Shown one piece after another: positions 1 to 13,914 of a stretch of DNA of 64,000 nt. The DNA comes from Eunapius fragilis (Eukaryota; Porifera; Demospongiae; Spongillida; Spongillidae). The stretch is taken from positions 6,885,234-6,949,233 of the forward strand of contig OY811976.1 of the NCBI GenBank assembly GCA_963681505.1, read 5' to 3'. The position numbers were made by a program, and so were the translations under genes. The notes beneath the pieces are model-generated. The model was not told the origin of the DNA. It saw nothing but the letters and a program-made list of their open reading frames with translations, and did not search any database. How positions within the stretch are numbered: the stretch's first letter is position 1; every line of letters starts with the position of its first letter.

Positions 1-117
1 GAATGACATGTTCTAGTTTTGGGGGACCTAGTTGTCTCTCCCACCCATTGTTAGTGTGCGCATCTTTCTTCTATGACAAATCAATCCGGACATCTTTCAT
101 GACGATGGTATAACACA

Positions 118-1997
118 GTATGTGTGGCTGGATACCATGGCCATTACAGGCAGACCTAGCCCCAACAGTATGTGTGGTTGGATACCATGGCCATTACAGG
201 CAGACCTAGCCCCCAACAGTATGTGTGGTTGGATACCATGGCCATTACAGGCAGACCTAGCCCCCAACAGTATGTGTGGTTGGATACCATGGCCATTGCA
301 GGCAGACCTAGCCCCCAACAGTATGTGTGGTTGGATACCATGGCCATTGCAGGCAGACCTAGCCCCCAACAGTATGTGTGGTTGGATACCATGGCCATTG
401 CAGGCAGACCTAGCCCCCAACAGTATGTGTGGTTGGATACCATGGCCATTACAGGCAGACCTAGCCCCCAACAGTATGTGTGGTTGGATACCATGGCCAT
501 TACAGGCAGACCTAGCCCCCAACAGTATGTGTGGTTGGATACCATGGCCATTGCAGGCAGACCTAGCCCCCAACAGTATGTGTGGTTGGATACCATGGCC
601 ATTGCAGGCAGACCTAGCCCCCAACAGTATGTGTGGTTGGATACCATGGCCATTACAGGCAGACCTAGCCCCCAACAGTATGTGTGGTTGGATACCATGG
701 CCATTACAGGCAGACCTAGCCCCCAACAGTATGTGTGGTTGGATACCATGGCCATTGCAGGCAGACCTAGCCCCCAACAGTATGTGTGGTTGGATACCAT
801 GGCCATTGCAGGCAGACCTAGCCCCCAACAGTATGTGTGGTTGGATACCATGGCCATTACAGGCAGACCTAGCCCCCAACAGTATGTGTGGTTGGATACC
901 ATGGCCATTACAGGCAGACCTAGCCCCCAACAGTATGTGTGGTTGGATACCATGGCCATTACAGGCAGACCTAGCCCCCAACAGTATGTGTGGTTGGATA
1001 CCATGGCCATTACAGGCAGACCTAGCCCCCAACAGTATGTGTGGTTGGATACCATGGCCATTGCAGGCAGACCTAGCCCCCAACAGTATGTGTGGTTGGA
1101 TACCATGGCCATTACAGGCAGACCTAGCCCCCAACAGTATGTGTGGTTGGATACCATGGCCATTACAGGCAGACCTAGCCCCCAACAGTATGTGTGGTTG
1201 GATACCATGGCCATTACAGGCAGACCTAGCCCCCAACAGTATGTGTGGTTGGATACCATGGCCATTGCAGGCAGACCTAGCCCCCAACAGTATGTGTGGT
1301 TGGATACCATGGCCATTACAGGCAGACCTAGCCCCCAACAGTATGTGTGGTTGGATACCATGGCCATTGCAGGCAGACCTAGCCCCCAACAGTATGTGTG
1401 GTTGGATACCATGGCCATTGCAGGCAGACCTAGCCCCCAACAGTATGTGTGGTTGGATACCATGGCCATTACAGGCAGACCTAGCCCCCAACAGTATGTG
1501 TGGTTGGATACCATGGCCATTACAGGCAGACCTAGCCCCCAACAGTATGTGTGGTTGGATACCATGGCCATTGCAGGCAGACCTAGCCCCCAACAGTATG
1601 TGTGGTTGGATACCATGGCCATTACAGGCAGACCTAGCCCCCAACAGTATGTGTGGTTGGATACCATGGCCATTACAGGCAGACCTAGCCCCCAACAGTA
1701 TGTGTGGTTGGATACCATGGCCATTACAGGCAGACCTAGCCCCCAACAGTATGTGTGGTTGGATACCATGGCCATTACAGGCAGACCTAGCCCCCAACAG
1801 TATGTGTGGTTGGATACCATGGCCATTACAGGCAGACCTAGCCCCCAACAGTATGTGTGGTTGGATACCATGGCCATTACAGGCAGACCTAGCCCCCAAC
1901 AGTATGTGTGGTTGGATACCATGGCCATTGCAGGCAGACCTAGCCCCCAACAGTATGTGTGGTTGGATACCATGGCCATTGCAGGCAGACCTAGCCC
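118..1997. repeat. 51-bp minisatellite, about 37 copies, nearly homogeneous
   Basis: Unit begins TATGTGTGGTTGGATACCAT. Copies differ almost only at one site (ATTACAGG versus ATTGCAGG). As 51 is a multiple of three, four frames stay open, so the long frames here are not evidence of a protein. It lies 3' of the last visible exon of the spectrin-repeat gene. Confidence 0.97.
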
Positions 1998-2134
1998 TAA
2001 CTTGCGATCAAAGGTTGAGAACACATGTACTGTAACTACGGGTTACACATCCTAATATTATTCCATTGACAAATTATTTTGATTTTAACAGGATGTACAA
2101 AACAGCTCAGCTAACCACACCCAAGTAACCATGT

Positions 2135-2309
2135 CCAAAATAGAAACACCATACACATATACACCCACACATACACACAATACAAACACATGCACAACAC
2201 CCACACAATATATACACATACATGTACACCCACCCACACAATACATACACACACACTCACACACCCCCCACACACACACACACAATATATACACACACAC
2301 TCATACACA

Positions 2310-2380
<71 letters not shown>
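2135..2380. repeat. CA-rich microsatellite abutting a splice donor
   Basis: (CA)n and variants. On the minus strand the exon ending at 2383 runs straight into GTGAGTGTGTG, so the donor merges with the (TG)n tract. Confidence 0.9.
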
Positions 2381-2382
<2 letters not shown>

Positions 2383-5098
2383 CGTGGTGGACCTCTGTTC
2401 CAGCAAGTAATACTGCAGGCAGTCCTTGGTACGTTGCAACCTGGGACGACACAGCTCGTCCATGCGAGAGATGGCTCCACCCATCTGCACCCTCAGTGCC
2501 TCCACCGCCTGGGTCACCTGGGGAGAGCTAGGGAGCTTAAAGAGGGCCTGGTCCAACTGCGTCGTCTGCTCGCATATGGCCCTGCCTCTATCCAAGAGGG
2601 CGTGGTCTGCCGCGTGAAGCTGGTTGTAGCGGCCCTGGAAGCTGTCCACCTGGAACTGGGCGTCCATGATGGTCGCCGCGGGGACCCACTCCTCACTCTT
2701 GAGCTTCTGGTTCCAGGCTTCCATGTCCTTGATGTGCTGTTGGTTAAACGGGTGGGCGTGTGCACACAGGTCACACACATTGCTTCTGCTCAGTCCACCG
2801 TTAGATGCAATCAAGGTAATTAACATATTCACGTTTGTTTATTTATTTGATTCTGCAGGCATATCAATTGCTATTTCCTTTTTATCAAAACTACATGTAA
2901 CATTTAGAACTTCATCTACATGTAGCCAGTCATGTGTGCTGTGCACATGCACACACCTCCTCTGTGCAACGATTGTAACACACATGCGCAAACTGCATAA
3001 CAAACGTACACATACACACACACTGCACACACTGCACAAATACGTGTACACACAACACGCACATTTACACACTCACACACCTGCATAATTACACACTCAC
3101 ACACTTCCCCCATACCATTTCTACATCATGTTGGAGCTCAGCCAGATCCAGCGATGCGTTCAGCCTGCTCTCCCTCTGCACACACAACACCTCCACCCTC
3201 TTCTTCTCCTCCTCGACCTTAGATAAGGTCTGCTTCAGACCCAGGATAGCTTCTGAGTAGTCCACATGCGTTCCCGCCTCTTCGGCGGCATGTGACGTTG
3301 CCTCAATCTTCTTCACAAGTGTCTGGTGATGTGTGGTGACATCACCCATCAACTTGTTCAGGCTCTCGTGCCTCTGAACAAACTCTGCAAGCCTTGGACG
3401 CAGGTTGTTCACACTCTCTGTGAATTTTTCCCTGGGGACTGGACGACTCAGCTCTCTGGAATCTGATTGGAGCTGCAGGGGTATCCCAAGAAACCACATG
3501 AAGGAGCAAAATAACAAGATATGAAGCCACTTGACCCCACTGTTGACCTAATATGGTCACCCCACTGTTGACCTAATATGGTCACCCCACTGTTGACCTA
3601 ATATGGTCACCCCACTGTTGACCTAATATGGTCACCCCACTGTTGACCTAACATGGTCACCCCACCATTGACCTAATATGGTCACCTCAGATGACCTAAT
3701 ATGGTCACCTCAGATGACCTACATGTAATATGGTCACCCCACCGCAGACCTACATGTAACATGGTCACCCCACCATTGACCTAATATGGTCACCCCACGT
3801 TTACCTCATATGATCACTCCACATTGGCCTGCTTGAATCTGGTCACCCCATGTTTACCTTATTTGGTCACCCCACAATGACCTAATATGTTTACCCCACA
3901 TTGACCTGAGGCCTTGCATGTTCCATAAGTCAGCACACAACCCTTAAGGTATGCTTGAATATGGTCACCCCACAATGACCTAATATGGTTACCCCATGTT
4001 GACCTGAGGCCTTGCATGTTACATCAGTCGGCACACAACTCTTAAGCTATGGTAGAATTAAAAGGACACATACTACAGACCTGGTGTAGATTACATACAC
4101 CACACCACCCTCTCTCCCTCCCTCCTCCCTCCTCACCAGCTCAATCTTCTGGTACCACTCAAAGGTGAACAGGATGATGTCTCTCCTTTCGTCCAGTCTG
4201 CTTGCGAAGACGTGGACCGCCTCCCTCAGGGCGCTAACCTCTGGTTCAATGGTGGCCTTGTGCACCTCCCCACGCTGCAACTGGTCCTCCACAAGCTTGA
4301 ACAGCTGGTTACTGGACGAATACACTACCTGGAAGGGCAAGGAGGGGGGGGGGGGGAGTCACACATAGATCACATGACCAATTATATGGTTACATCACAC
4401 AACCATTAGCAGCTCAAGCACACACACTGCCTGTCACATAAATAAAACATGTACATACATGTAGTGTAAAATACCCCCTACCAATAAGCCGCCCCCCCCC
4501 GCCCCTCTAAAGAGAAAAAGGCTCGTGCTTAAATGATAGTATCTCTGTAATGGCAAATGCTTCTGTAAGCTTTTAAAACATTTCAGGAAACACGAACATG
4601 GTTTAGAAAGAGTTCACAGAAGCTGTTCATGGTTACAGAGATACTCACATTTAAACATGGGCTGGGGGAGAGAGGGGGGGGTGTTGAAGGGGGTGGCTTA
4701 ATGGCGGTACCTTAAGGCATGACACAGTTCATTTCCTTCAACAGAAAACAAACTCAATCTTATCCCCCCTAACCCCTAATGTGCCGATAGCATGAAAGCA
4801 TTACAACTGCCAACAGGTCAATGCATGGCCATGCATCCAGAGGACACCATAGATCTTGTGGCGATATAAATGCAATCTTCCACCACTATACGAGTGCATA
4901 GAAATGCATGGTTCATAAAACACCATCATCCCCACCACATCATTTCACACATACACAGACACACCACACACACAACCACAGACATACACACACACATTCC
5001 AGCACCACACACACACGCACACACACACGCACACACACACACATACATGTACACACACACATACATGTACACACAAACACGCACACACACACATACAT

Positions 5099-5146
<48 letters not shown>

Positions 5147-8100
5147 ACAATGTGCCAACAGTTCAATTCAATAGACTGACAACATGCCGAAGATGATGCA
5201 CGCCCCTGACAACATGTGAGATCTGTGTGTGCTATGATACCTCTAGGTGTGTGTCTGGCAATGGTACCTCTAAGTGTGTGTCAGGCAATGGTACCTCTAG
5301 GTGTGTGTCTGGCTATGGGACCTCTAGGTATGAGTCAGGCAATGGTACCTCTAGGTGTGTGTCTGGCTATGGGACCTCTAAGTGTGTGTCAGGCTATGGG
5401 ACCTCTAGGTATGAGTCAGGCAATGGGAGCTCTAGGTGTGTGTCTGGCTATGGGACCTCTAGGTATGAGTTAGGCTATGGGAGCTCTAGGTATGAGTTAG
5501 GCTATGGGAGCTCTAGGTGTGTGTCAGGCAATGGGACTTCTAGGTGTGTGTCAGGCTATGGGACCTCTAGGTATGAGTCAGGCAATGGTACCTCTAGGTG
5601 TGTGTCAGGCTATGGGACCTCTAGGTGTGTGTCAGGCTATGGGACCTCTAGGTGTGTGTCAGGCTATGGGACTTATAGGTGTGTGTCTGGCTATGGTACC
5701 TCTAGGTGTGTGTCAGGCTATGGGACCTCTAGGTGTGTGTCAGGCTATGGGACCTCTAGGTGTGTGTCAGGCTATGGGACTTCTAGGCGTGTGTCTGGCT
5801 ATGGTACCTCTAGGTGTGTGTCAGGCAATGGTACCTCTAGGTGTGTGTCTGGCTACTGGTGGACTCAGAAGACGTGCAGATTTGCAGGTACAGATATACA
5901 GATGTACACAAGTCAGTTGTGGGGGGGGGGGGGCACATGTACAAAGGCCTTGGGGAAACATGTACATATGCATGAGCCCTTGCATTGATTACAGCCACAG
6001 GAAAAAAAATAACAATTACCAGTTGACTCAAATGTCAGGGGTCTGGGGACTGCATGCAACAACAACGAAGAAAAAAAACATGCCAACAGGTACAGTACTA
6101 CGAGAGTGAGCAACAAATAGAATGCTCTTCTTCATTCCTCTACATTACCTCAACAGGTAACAATGAACAATAGAGGAAGTGTTTGGAGACTAGACACCAC
6201 ACACGTTACATGTGATCATGTGATGGCTCTCAGTAGTTAATAAGTGTGTGTTTACCAATTAACATGTACAGTAACTTTGGTTACAAAGGGGAAATGGTAT
6301 TACTAACAAAAATCCCTAGGTGTGCATGCCTTTGGTGCAAGACGTTAAGCATCACATGAGTATCACATGTGCATCACATGTGTATCGCATGAGTATCACA
6401 TGTGCATCACATGAGTATCACATGTGCATCACATGAGTATCACATGTGCATCACATGTGTATCGCATGAGTATCACATGTGTATCACATGAGTATCACAT
6501 GTGCATACCCTCACTGCGCTAGCTAGCATGGCTGCATGCATGAGCCTGGACCGTCACATTATTACCCTTTGTGGGCCATGGGGCTGGCTTGTGGGATCAC
6601 ATGCACTCAGGGGAACACAGAGAGCCAACCCTCTGGAGAGCTGACCCTTAGGAGAGCTGACCCTCTGGATAGCTGACCCTCTGGATAGCTGACCCTCTGG
6701 AGAGCTGACCCTTAGGAGAGCTGACCCTTAGGAGAGCCAACCCTTAGGAGAGCTGACCCTCTGAAAAGCTGACCCTCTGGAGAGCTGACCCTCTGAAGAG
6801 TTGACCCTCTGGAGAGCTGACCCTCTGACGAGCTGACCCTTAGAGAGCTGACCCTCTGAAGAGCTGACCCTTAGGAGAGCTGACCCTCTGGAGAGCTGAC
6901 CCTCTGAAGAGCTGACCCTTAGGAGAGCTGACCCTCTGGAGAGCTGACCCTCTGGAGAGCTGACCCTCTGGAGAGCTGACCCTCTGGAGAGCTGACCCTC
7001 TGCAGAGCTGACCCTTAGGAGAGCTGACCCTCTGGAGAGCTGACCCTCTGGAGAGCTGACCCTCTGCAGAGCTGACCCTCTGGAGAGCTGACCCTCTGCA
7101 GAGCTGACCCTTAGGAGAGCTGACCCTCTGGAGAGCTGACCCTCTGAAGAGCTGACCCTTAGGAGAGCTGACCCTCTGGAGAGCTGACCCTCTGGAGAGC
7201 TGACCCTTAGGAGAGCTGACCCTCTGGAGAGCTGATCCTCTGGAGAGCTGACCCTCTGAAGAGCTGACCCTCTGGAGAGCTGACCCTCTGGAGAGCTGAC
7301 CCTCTGAAGAGCTGACCCTCTGGAGAGCTCACGTTCATTCCACATCACCCACCCTCCACCTCTAGTTCACATATCGTACCATTCCCATATTTGTGTTTTT
7401 ACCGTCTGTTGTCATGCTCATAAAGTGTGGTAGGGGTGGGGCCCTATGGGGTTGACCTTCGATACTCGGGGACCCGGGCTGGGGGGGGGGCAGCATCCTG
7501 GCTTTGCAACACATGTCACCCAGTTGGTGGCCAGCGTACTAATCAGCCCTCTCACAACCTCACTCACACCAACCTTACCACCCAGTACTGATCAGTACTC
7601 TCACAACCTCACTCACACCAACACCTTACCACCCAGTACTGATCAGTACTCTCACAACCTCACTCACACCAACACCTTACTACCCAAGTACTGATCAGTA
7701 CCTCACTCACACCAACACCAACCTTACCACCCAAGTACTGATCAGCAACTCACTCACACCACCACCTTACCACCCAAGTACTGATCAGTACCTCACTCAC
7801 ACCAACACCACCACCTTACCACCCAAGTACTGATCAGCAACTCACTCACACCACCACCTTACCACCCAAGTACTGATCAGCAACTCACTCACACCGACAC
7901 CTTACCACCCAAGTACTGATCAGTACCTCACTCACACCGACACCTTACCACCCAAGTACTGATCAGTACCTCACTCACACCAACACCACCACCTTACCAC
8001 AGTCTCGTGCTCAAAGGTGTCATGCTTCTTCAGTAGTCTTTGGTTTGCCGCTCCATCTACACCAACACTGGTATTGGTGGAGAGAAACTTGTTGCCCACA

Positions 8101-8170
8101 TCTGTGATCCAAGTGAATATCTGTTGGACATAATGGCGTCATGGCTGAACACACACCACGAGTACATGTA

Positions 8171-8215
<45 letters not shown>

Positions 8216-11200
8216 CACACACACACACAAATACCACAAATACATACAGTACATCCCCCCTCACACACACACATACACAGTCCCTGCTTGATCATATATA
8301 ACAGCTCCATCATAAAGAAAATGAAGGGTCTATACTGTATACTGGTCGCTAAGCACATGTACTTTTCATATTGGTGTTCATAGCAACAGCTATCATGACT
8401 GAGAGAGTTTCAATAATCACCATGCGTATGTGTTCTATTTTCTCTACGATCAAGGCCAGGACTGTACACATTCTTGTTAGTCTCATCCCCAGACCAATAT
8501 GATGCAATAGTGTATAAACACGCTCGTAATAGGACCTGGGAACTAGGCTGCATTCCCCCATACCTTCTTAGCTTCCTCCTTGTACTTCTGGAAGTTCAGG
8601 TTCATTTTGAGGTGGGTACACTTCTTCTGCCACTGTTCCTCCAGGAGGTTGTTCTCATCGTACAATGTCTCCAAGGTTTCCTTCACATGCCTGGACCCTT
8701 GGAGGAAGTTGGTTGGGAGGCTTCGCTCTCCAATAGGCTTTCTCAGCAGCTCTATAAGTTTGTGACCATCTTTCCTCACTGAGCCGTACGCCCCCCCAAA
8801 GCCTTCCTTCAGCTCAAGGTGCTGCCGCAGGAGCTCTTCGCAGTCCGGGATTGTGGCGGGCTCCTCCCGGGTTATGCACTTGTCCATCCAACTTTCCACT
8901 TTTGTCAAAAACTGAAACGTTGGTGATATATGGATAAATGGCCATATATGGATAGATGACACACACTAGGAACTGAATGTGTGGAAGAGGGCAATACGGG
9001 AGGAGGGAGAGGGGAGGAGTTGGAGAAGGGATGGAGGTGGTGGTAGAGGAGGTGGTGGTGGAGGTGGTGGAGGAGGTGGTGGAGGAGGGGGTGGTGGAGG
9101 AGGAGGTGGTGGAGGAGGAGGTGGTGGAGGAGGTGGTGGAGGAGGTGGTGGAGGTGGTGGAGTAGGTGGTGGGGAGGAGGTGGTGGTAGAGGAGGAGGTG
9201 GTGGAGGAGGAGGTGGTGGAGGAGGAGGTGGTGGAAGAGGAGGTGGTGGAGGAGGTGGAGGAGGAGGTGGTGGAGGAGGAGGTGGTGGAGGAGGAGGTGG
9301 TGGAGGAGGGGGTGGTGGAGGAGGGGGTGGTGGAGGTGGAGGTGGAGGAGGAGGTGGTGGAGGAAGAGGTGGTGGAGGAGGTGGTGGAGGAGGTGGAGGA
9401 GGTGGAGGAGGTGGAGGTGGTGGAGGAGGTGGTGGAGGAGGAGGTGGTGGAGGAGGAGGTGGTGGAGGGACACAGGTGATATGAGGGGTAAGGGGAGGGG
9501 CATGAAGTCATGCGACGAGGTTTCCCATCAATCGTTTCTCATGTATGCATGATGATACAAGAGCGAGCATACGATAGAAGGTAATAAAAGGTAGGAAGTG
9601 GGAGGGGCACGAGATGGTGGGAGGGGCTCCCATACCTCATCCTGCTGCTGGTGGAAGGCCACAGACAATGTGAGAAGTGAGGCTCTACCGTCAACCTGCT
9701 CCGAGAACTGTTCCCATTTGTTCTGGAGGTCTGTGTTCTTGGTGTGGATCACCTCCATGGCGTAGTGGGCCTCAGAAGCCAGCAGCCTCTCTCCCATCTG
9801 GGCAATCCTCCCAACCTCCTGGTACTTGAGCTGTGAAAACGAGAGGAGGGGGGGGGGGGGAAGGAGGGGAAGGAGTGTTTAGCGACCATGTGGAGTGTGA
9901 CATGTATTGCGGGAAGGTGTGTGTAGTGTGACATGAGCTGTGGGATGGTGTGGAGTGTGACATGTGCCGTGGGAAGGTATGTAGTGTGACATGTGCTGTA
10001 CACCACACATGTGCAGGCAAATATAACTAGTACCCTCAGTTGAGCCTCAGTTGTGTGGACAAGGTGACTAGTACCCTCAGTTGTGTGGGCAGGGTGACTA
10101 GTACCCTCAGTTGTGTGGGCAGGGTGACTAGTACCCTCAGTTGAGTGGACAAGGTGACTAGTACCCTCAGTTGTGTGGGCAAGGTGACTAGTACCCTCAG
10201 TTGTGTGGGCAAGGTGACTAGTACCCTCAGTTGTGTGGGCAAGGTGACTAGTACCCTCAGTTGTGTGGACAAGGTGACTAGTACCCTCAGTTGTGTGGGC
10301 AAGGTGACTAGTACCCTCAGTTGTGTGGGCAGAGTGACTAGTACCCTCAGTTGTGTAGCAAGGTGACTAGTACCCTCAGTTGTGTGGACAAGGTGACTAG
10401 TACCCTCAGTTGTGTGGGCAAGGTGACTAGTACCCTCAGTTGTGTGGGCAAGGTGACTAGTACCCTCAGTTGTGTGGGCAGGGTGACTAGTACCCTCAGT
10501 TGTCTGGGCAAGGTGACTAATACCCTCAGTTGTGTGGACAAGGTGACTAGTACCCTCAGTTGTCTGGGCAAGGTGACTAATACCCTCAGTTGTGTGGACA
10601 AGGTGACTAGTACCCTCAGTTGTGTGGACAAGGTGACTAGTACCCTCAGTTGTGTGGGCAAGGTGACTAGTACCCTCAGTTGTGTGGGCAAGGTGACTAG
10701 TACCCTCAGTTGTGTGGGCAGAGTGACTAGTACCCTCAGTTGTGTGGGCAAGGTGACTAGTACCCTCAGTTGTGTGGACAAGGTGACCAGTACCCTCAGT
10801 TGTCTGGGCAAGGTGACTAGGTACCCTCAGTTGTGTGGACAAGGTGACTAGTACCCTCAGTTGTGTGGACAAGGTGACTAGTACCCTCAGTTGTGTGGGC
10901 AAGGTGACTAGTACCCTCAGTTGTGTGGACAAGGTGACTAGTAGCCTCAGTTGTGTTGCCGTGGGGATGTGGTCAGGGTGGAGCAGGTACGTAGTGTGGG
11001 TTGTGTTAGTCCAAATGGGTGTGTGCTGAGCGTCCAAAACATGTGCAGTTACAATAGGAAGATAATTAGTTCAAATACCAATCAGATGAAATATTTGCCA
11101 TCAGCAGCACTGTGGTGACTGACGTGTCGTATGTGGTGTGTGAACATGTGTGATGTATGGTGTGTGGTGTGTGATGTGTATGTGTACATGTGTATGTAGG

Positions 11201-11930
11201 TGAATTGGAGTTATACACTGTGAAGTGCATGGAGGTTGCAGGAGGGGTTGTGGGAGGGGTTGAGGGATGGGTTGAGGGACGGGTTGAGGGATGGGTTGAG
11301 GGATGGGTTGAGGGACGGGTTGAGGGATGGGTTGAGGGATGGGTTGAGGGACGGGTTGAGGGATGGGTTGAGGGATGGGTTGAGGGATGGGTTGAGGGAG
11401 GGTTGTGGGAGGGGTTGAGGGATGGGTTGAGGGAGGGTTGTGGGAGGGGTTGAGGGATGGGTTGTGTGAGGGGTTGAGGGATGGGTTGAGGGATGGGTTG
11501 TGTGAGGGGTTGAGGGACGGGTTGAGGGAGGGTTGAGGGATGGGTTGAGGGAGGGTTGTGGGAGGGGTTGAGGGATGGGTTGAGGGAGGGTTGTGGGAGG
11601 GGTTGAGGGATGGGTTGAGGGAGGGTTGTGGGAGGGGCTTTGGGATGAGTTGAGGGGTTGAGGGAGGAGTTGAGGGATGGATTGAGGGATGGGTTGAGGG
11701 AGGAGGGTTGTAGAAGGGGTTATGGGAGGGGCTTTGGGATGGGTTGAGGGGTTGAGGGATGCGTTGTAGGAGGAAAGGGTGCCTTGCACCAACTGGCTTC
11801 TTCTAATGTCCCTATCTCTGTGCCTTCTCTTCACTTAACCCCCTGATTGTCCCCTTGTAACGACGAGAACAACTACTGACAATGTTCAGACATGCATGAG
11901 ACACAAGCAAGTGCTGATGTGTGTGTGCTG

Positions 11931-11994
<64 letters not shown>

Positions 11995-13882
11995 GTGTGG
12001 AGACCTGAGTGTGCTGTCATAATCCATCAGGTTTACAGTACCTACAGACCCCGCCCCAAGGACACGCCCCCACCACAAACAGTAATTACCACACACACTG
12101 CACACAACACACACACACACACACACACACACATGAGATAGGTGGTTGGACCGCTGGACCATCTTATGGGCCTACTGTGATGAAGGAGAAGTAGGCTCTC
12201 CCCCATTTGATGTAAGTGTCTGCCATGTGCATGTGCGTGTGTGTGTGTCTACCTCATAGGTGTGGCAGCCACATGTGTTGTGTGTGCAAAAAACACATTC
12301 ACACAGCAACAGTGCAAACCTGCAGTGTACACACACACACACACACACACACAAACAAACGCGTCCCACAAACAGCCCCTCCTTCCACTTACAGCTCTCT
12401 TCTGTGTCATCTCTTCAAAGGCAGTCCTAGCCTCCACTGCATCTTCCGACGTCTCTCCTATGTCTGTGTACTTACTGGACAGCCTATCGGTCTCATTCTG
12501 AAGCCATTGCAGTATCTATTTAAAGACCAGCAAGATAATGAGCGCTTCCTTGACATAGCAGTGGACATTGAAATTGCTGCATTAATATGACCCAATTGAC
12601 CTATTTGTACCACCACACATGTACATACTTCAAATGTGAGAGTTGTAAGGTTCCATCAAACACCCGCAATTGACCAGGACACAACTGACTCCATTCCACA
12701 CATGGTAACCATGGTACCACTAAACATGATAGCCGTGGTTACCACAATGAGCATCTTGGATGTTCACTGTATCAGTTTCTCACCTTGAGAGGAATGCTAT
12801 AGCCCCTCCCACTTTCCCCTCCCCTAGCCATATTCATCCCTCCATAAGGGAGGGGGGGGGGGGGGGGGGGGGGAGGAGTGTAAAGAAGAGGCTTTATGGC
12901 AAAGTGTCAGAATGGCACCATGACAAGGTGTCACGATGGCACCAAGGCAAGGTGTTACAATGGCACCATGGCAAGGTGTCACAATGGCACCATGGCAAGG
13001 TGTCATGTTGGCACCAAGGCAAGGTGTCACGATGGCACTGTGGTGTTCATGTATATTTATGGTAGACTGTCACATGCACTGTAAATGTACACAAACATGC
13101 ACACACATACACACACGCACACACACACACACACACGCACACACACATGCACACACACACACATGCACACACACACGCACACACATACACACACGCACAC
13201 ACATGCACACACACATGCATACACACGCACACACATGCACACACACACACACACACACACACAGCACACACACGCACAGACCTGCTCCACGTCGTTCTCG
13301 TACACCCTCAGCTGCAGGACCTGGTCCAGTTTGATGCCCTTCTGAGTCCACACCTGCTCAAGCCTTCCCCTCATCTCCCACAGGACAGTCGACTGTTGCT
13401 TGATCCCCCCTAGGCCCAACAGCAGGTCCGGATGGGTCACCCCCTGGTACTGGGTCACCAGCTGGTTCACGGCCCCCACACAGCACGCTCAGGTCCCCCT
13501 GGTTCAGCAGCTGCTTGGCCTCCACGTGGTGCTNNNNNNNNNNNNNNNNNNNNNNNNNNNNNNNNNNNNNNNNNNNNNNNNNNNNNNNNNNNNNNNNNNN
13601 NNNNNNNNNNNNNNNNNNNNNNNNNNNNNNNNNNNNNNNNNNNNNNNNNNNNNNNNNNNNNNNNNNNNNNNNNNNNNNNNNNNNNNNNNNNNNNNNNNNN
13701 NNNNNNNNNNNNNNNNNNNNNNNNNNNNNNNNNATGCGTTGTTCTGACCCATCCCCCACCCCCCTCCAACACACGTGTGAATACAACGAATGTACATACA
13801 CGTACATAGAAAATAAGTACATACATGTAGCTACCATCAGACTGCTGCACCCTGTCTAATATCAAACTGCACCTATCAGCCT

Positions 13883-13914
<32 letters not shown>

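Noticed and set aside
97-2055. Four overlapping frames of over 600 codons
   Set aside because: They are produced by a 51-bp repeat (multiple of three) with no stop codons. No start context, splice sites or family similarity.
8966-9511. Poly-Gly / poly-Pro / poly-Ser proteins
   Set aside because: Triplet low-complexity tract in an intron of the spectrin-repeat gene.
10030-10960. Possible CRISPR-like array (30-bp regular repeats)
   Set aside because: No spacers: units are directly adjacent. The genome is eukaryotic.
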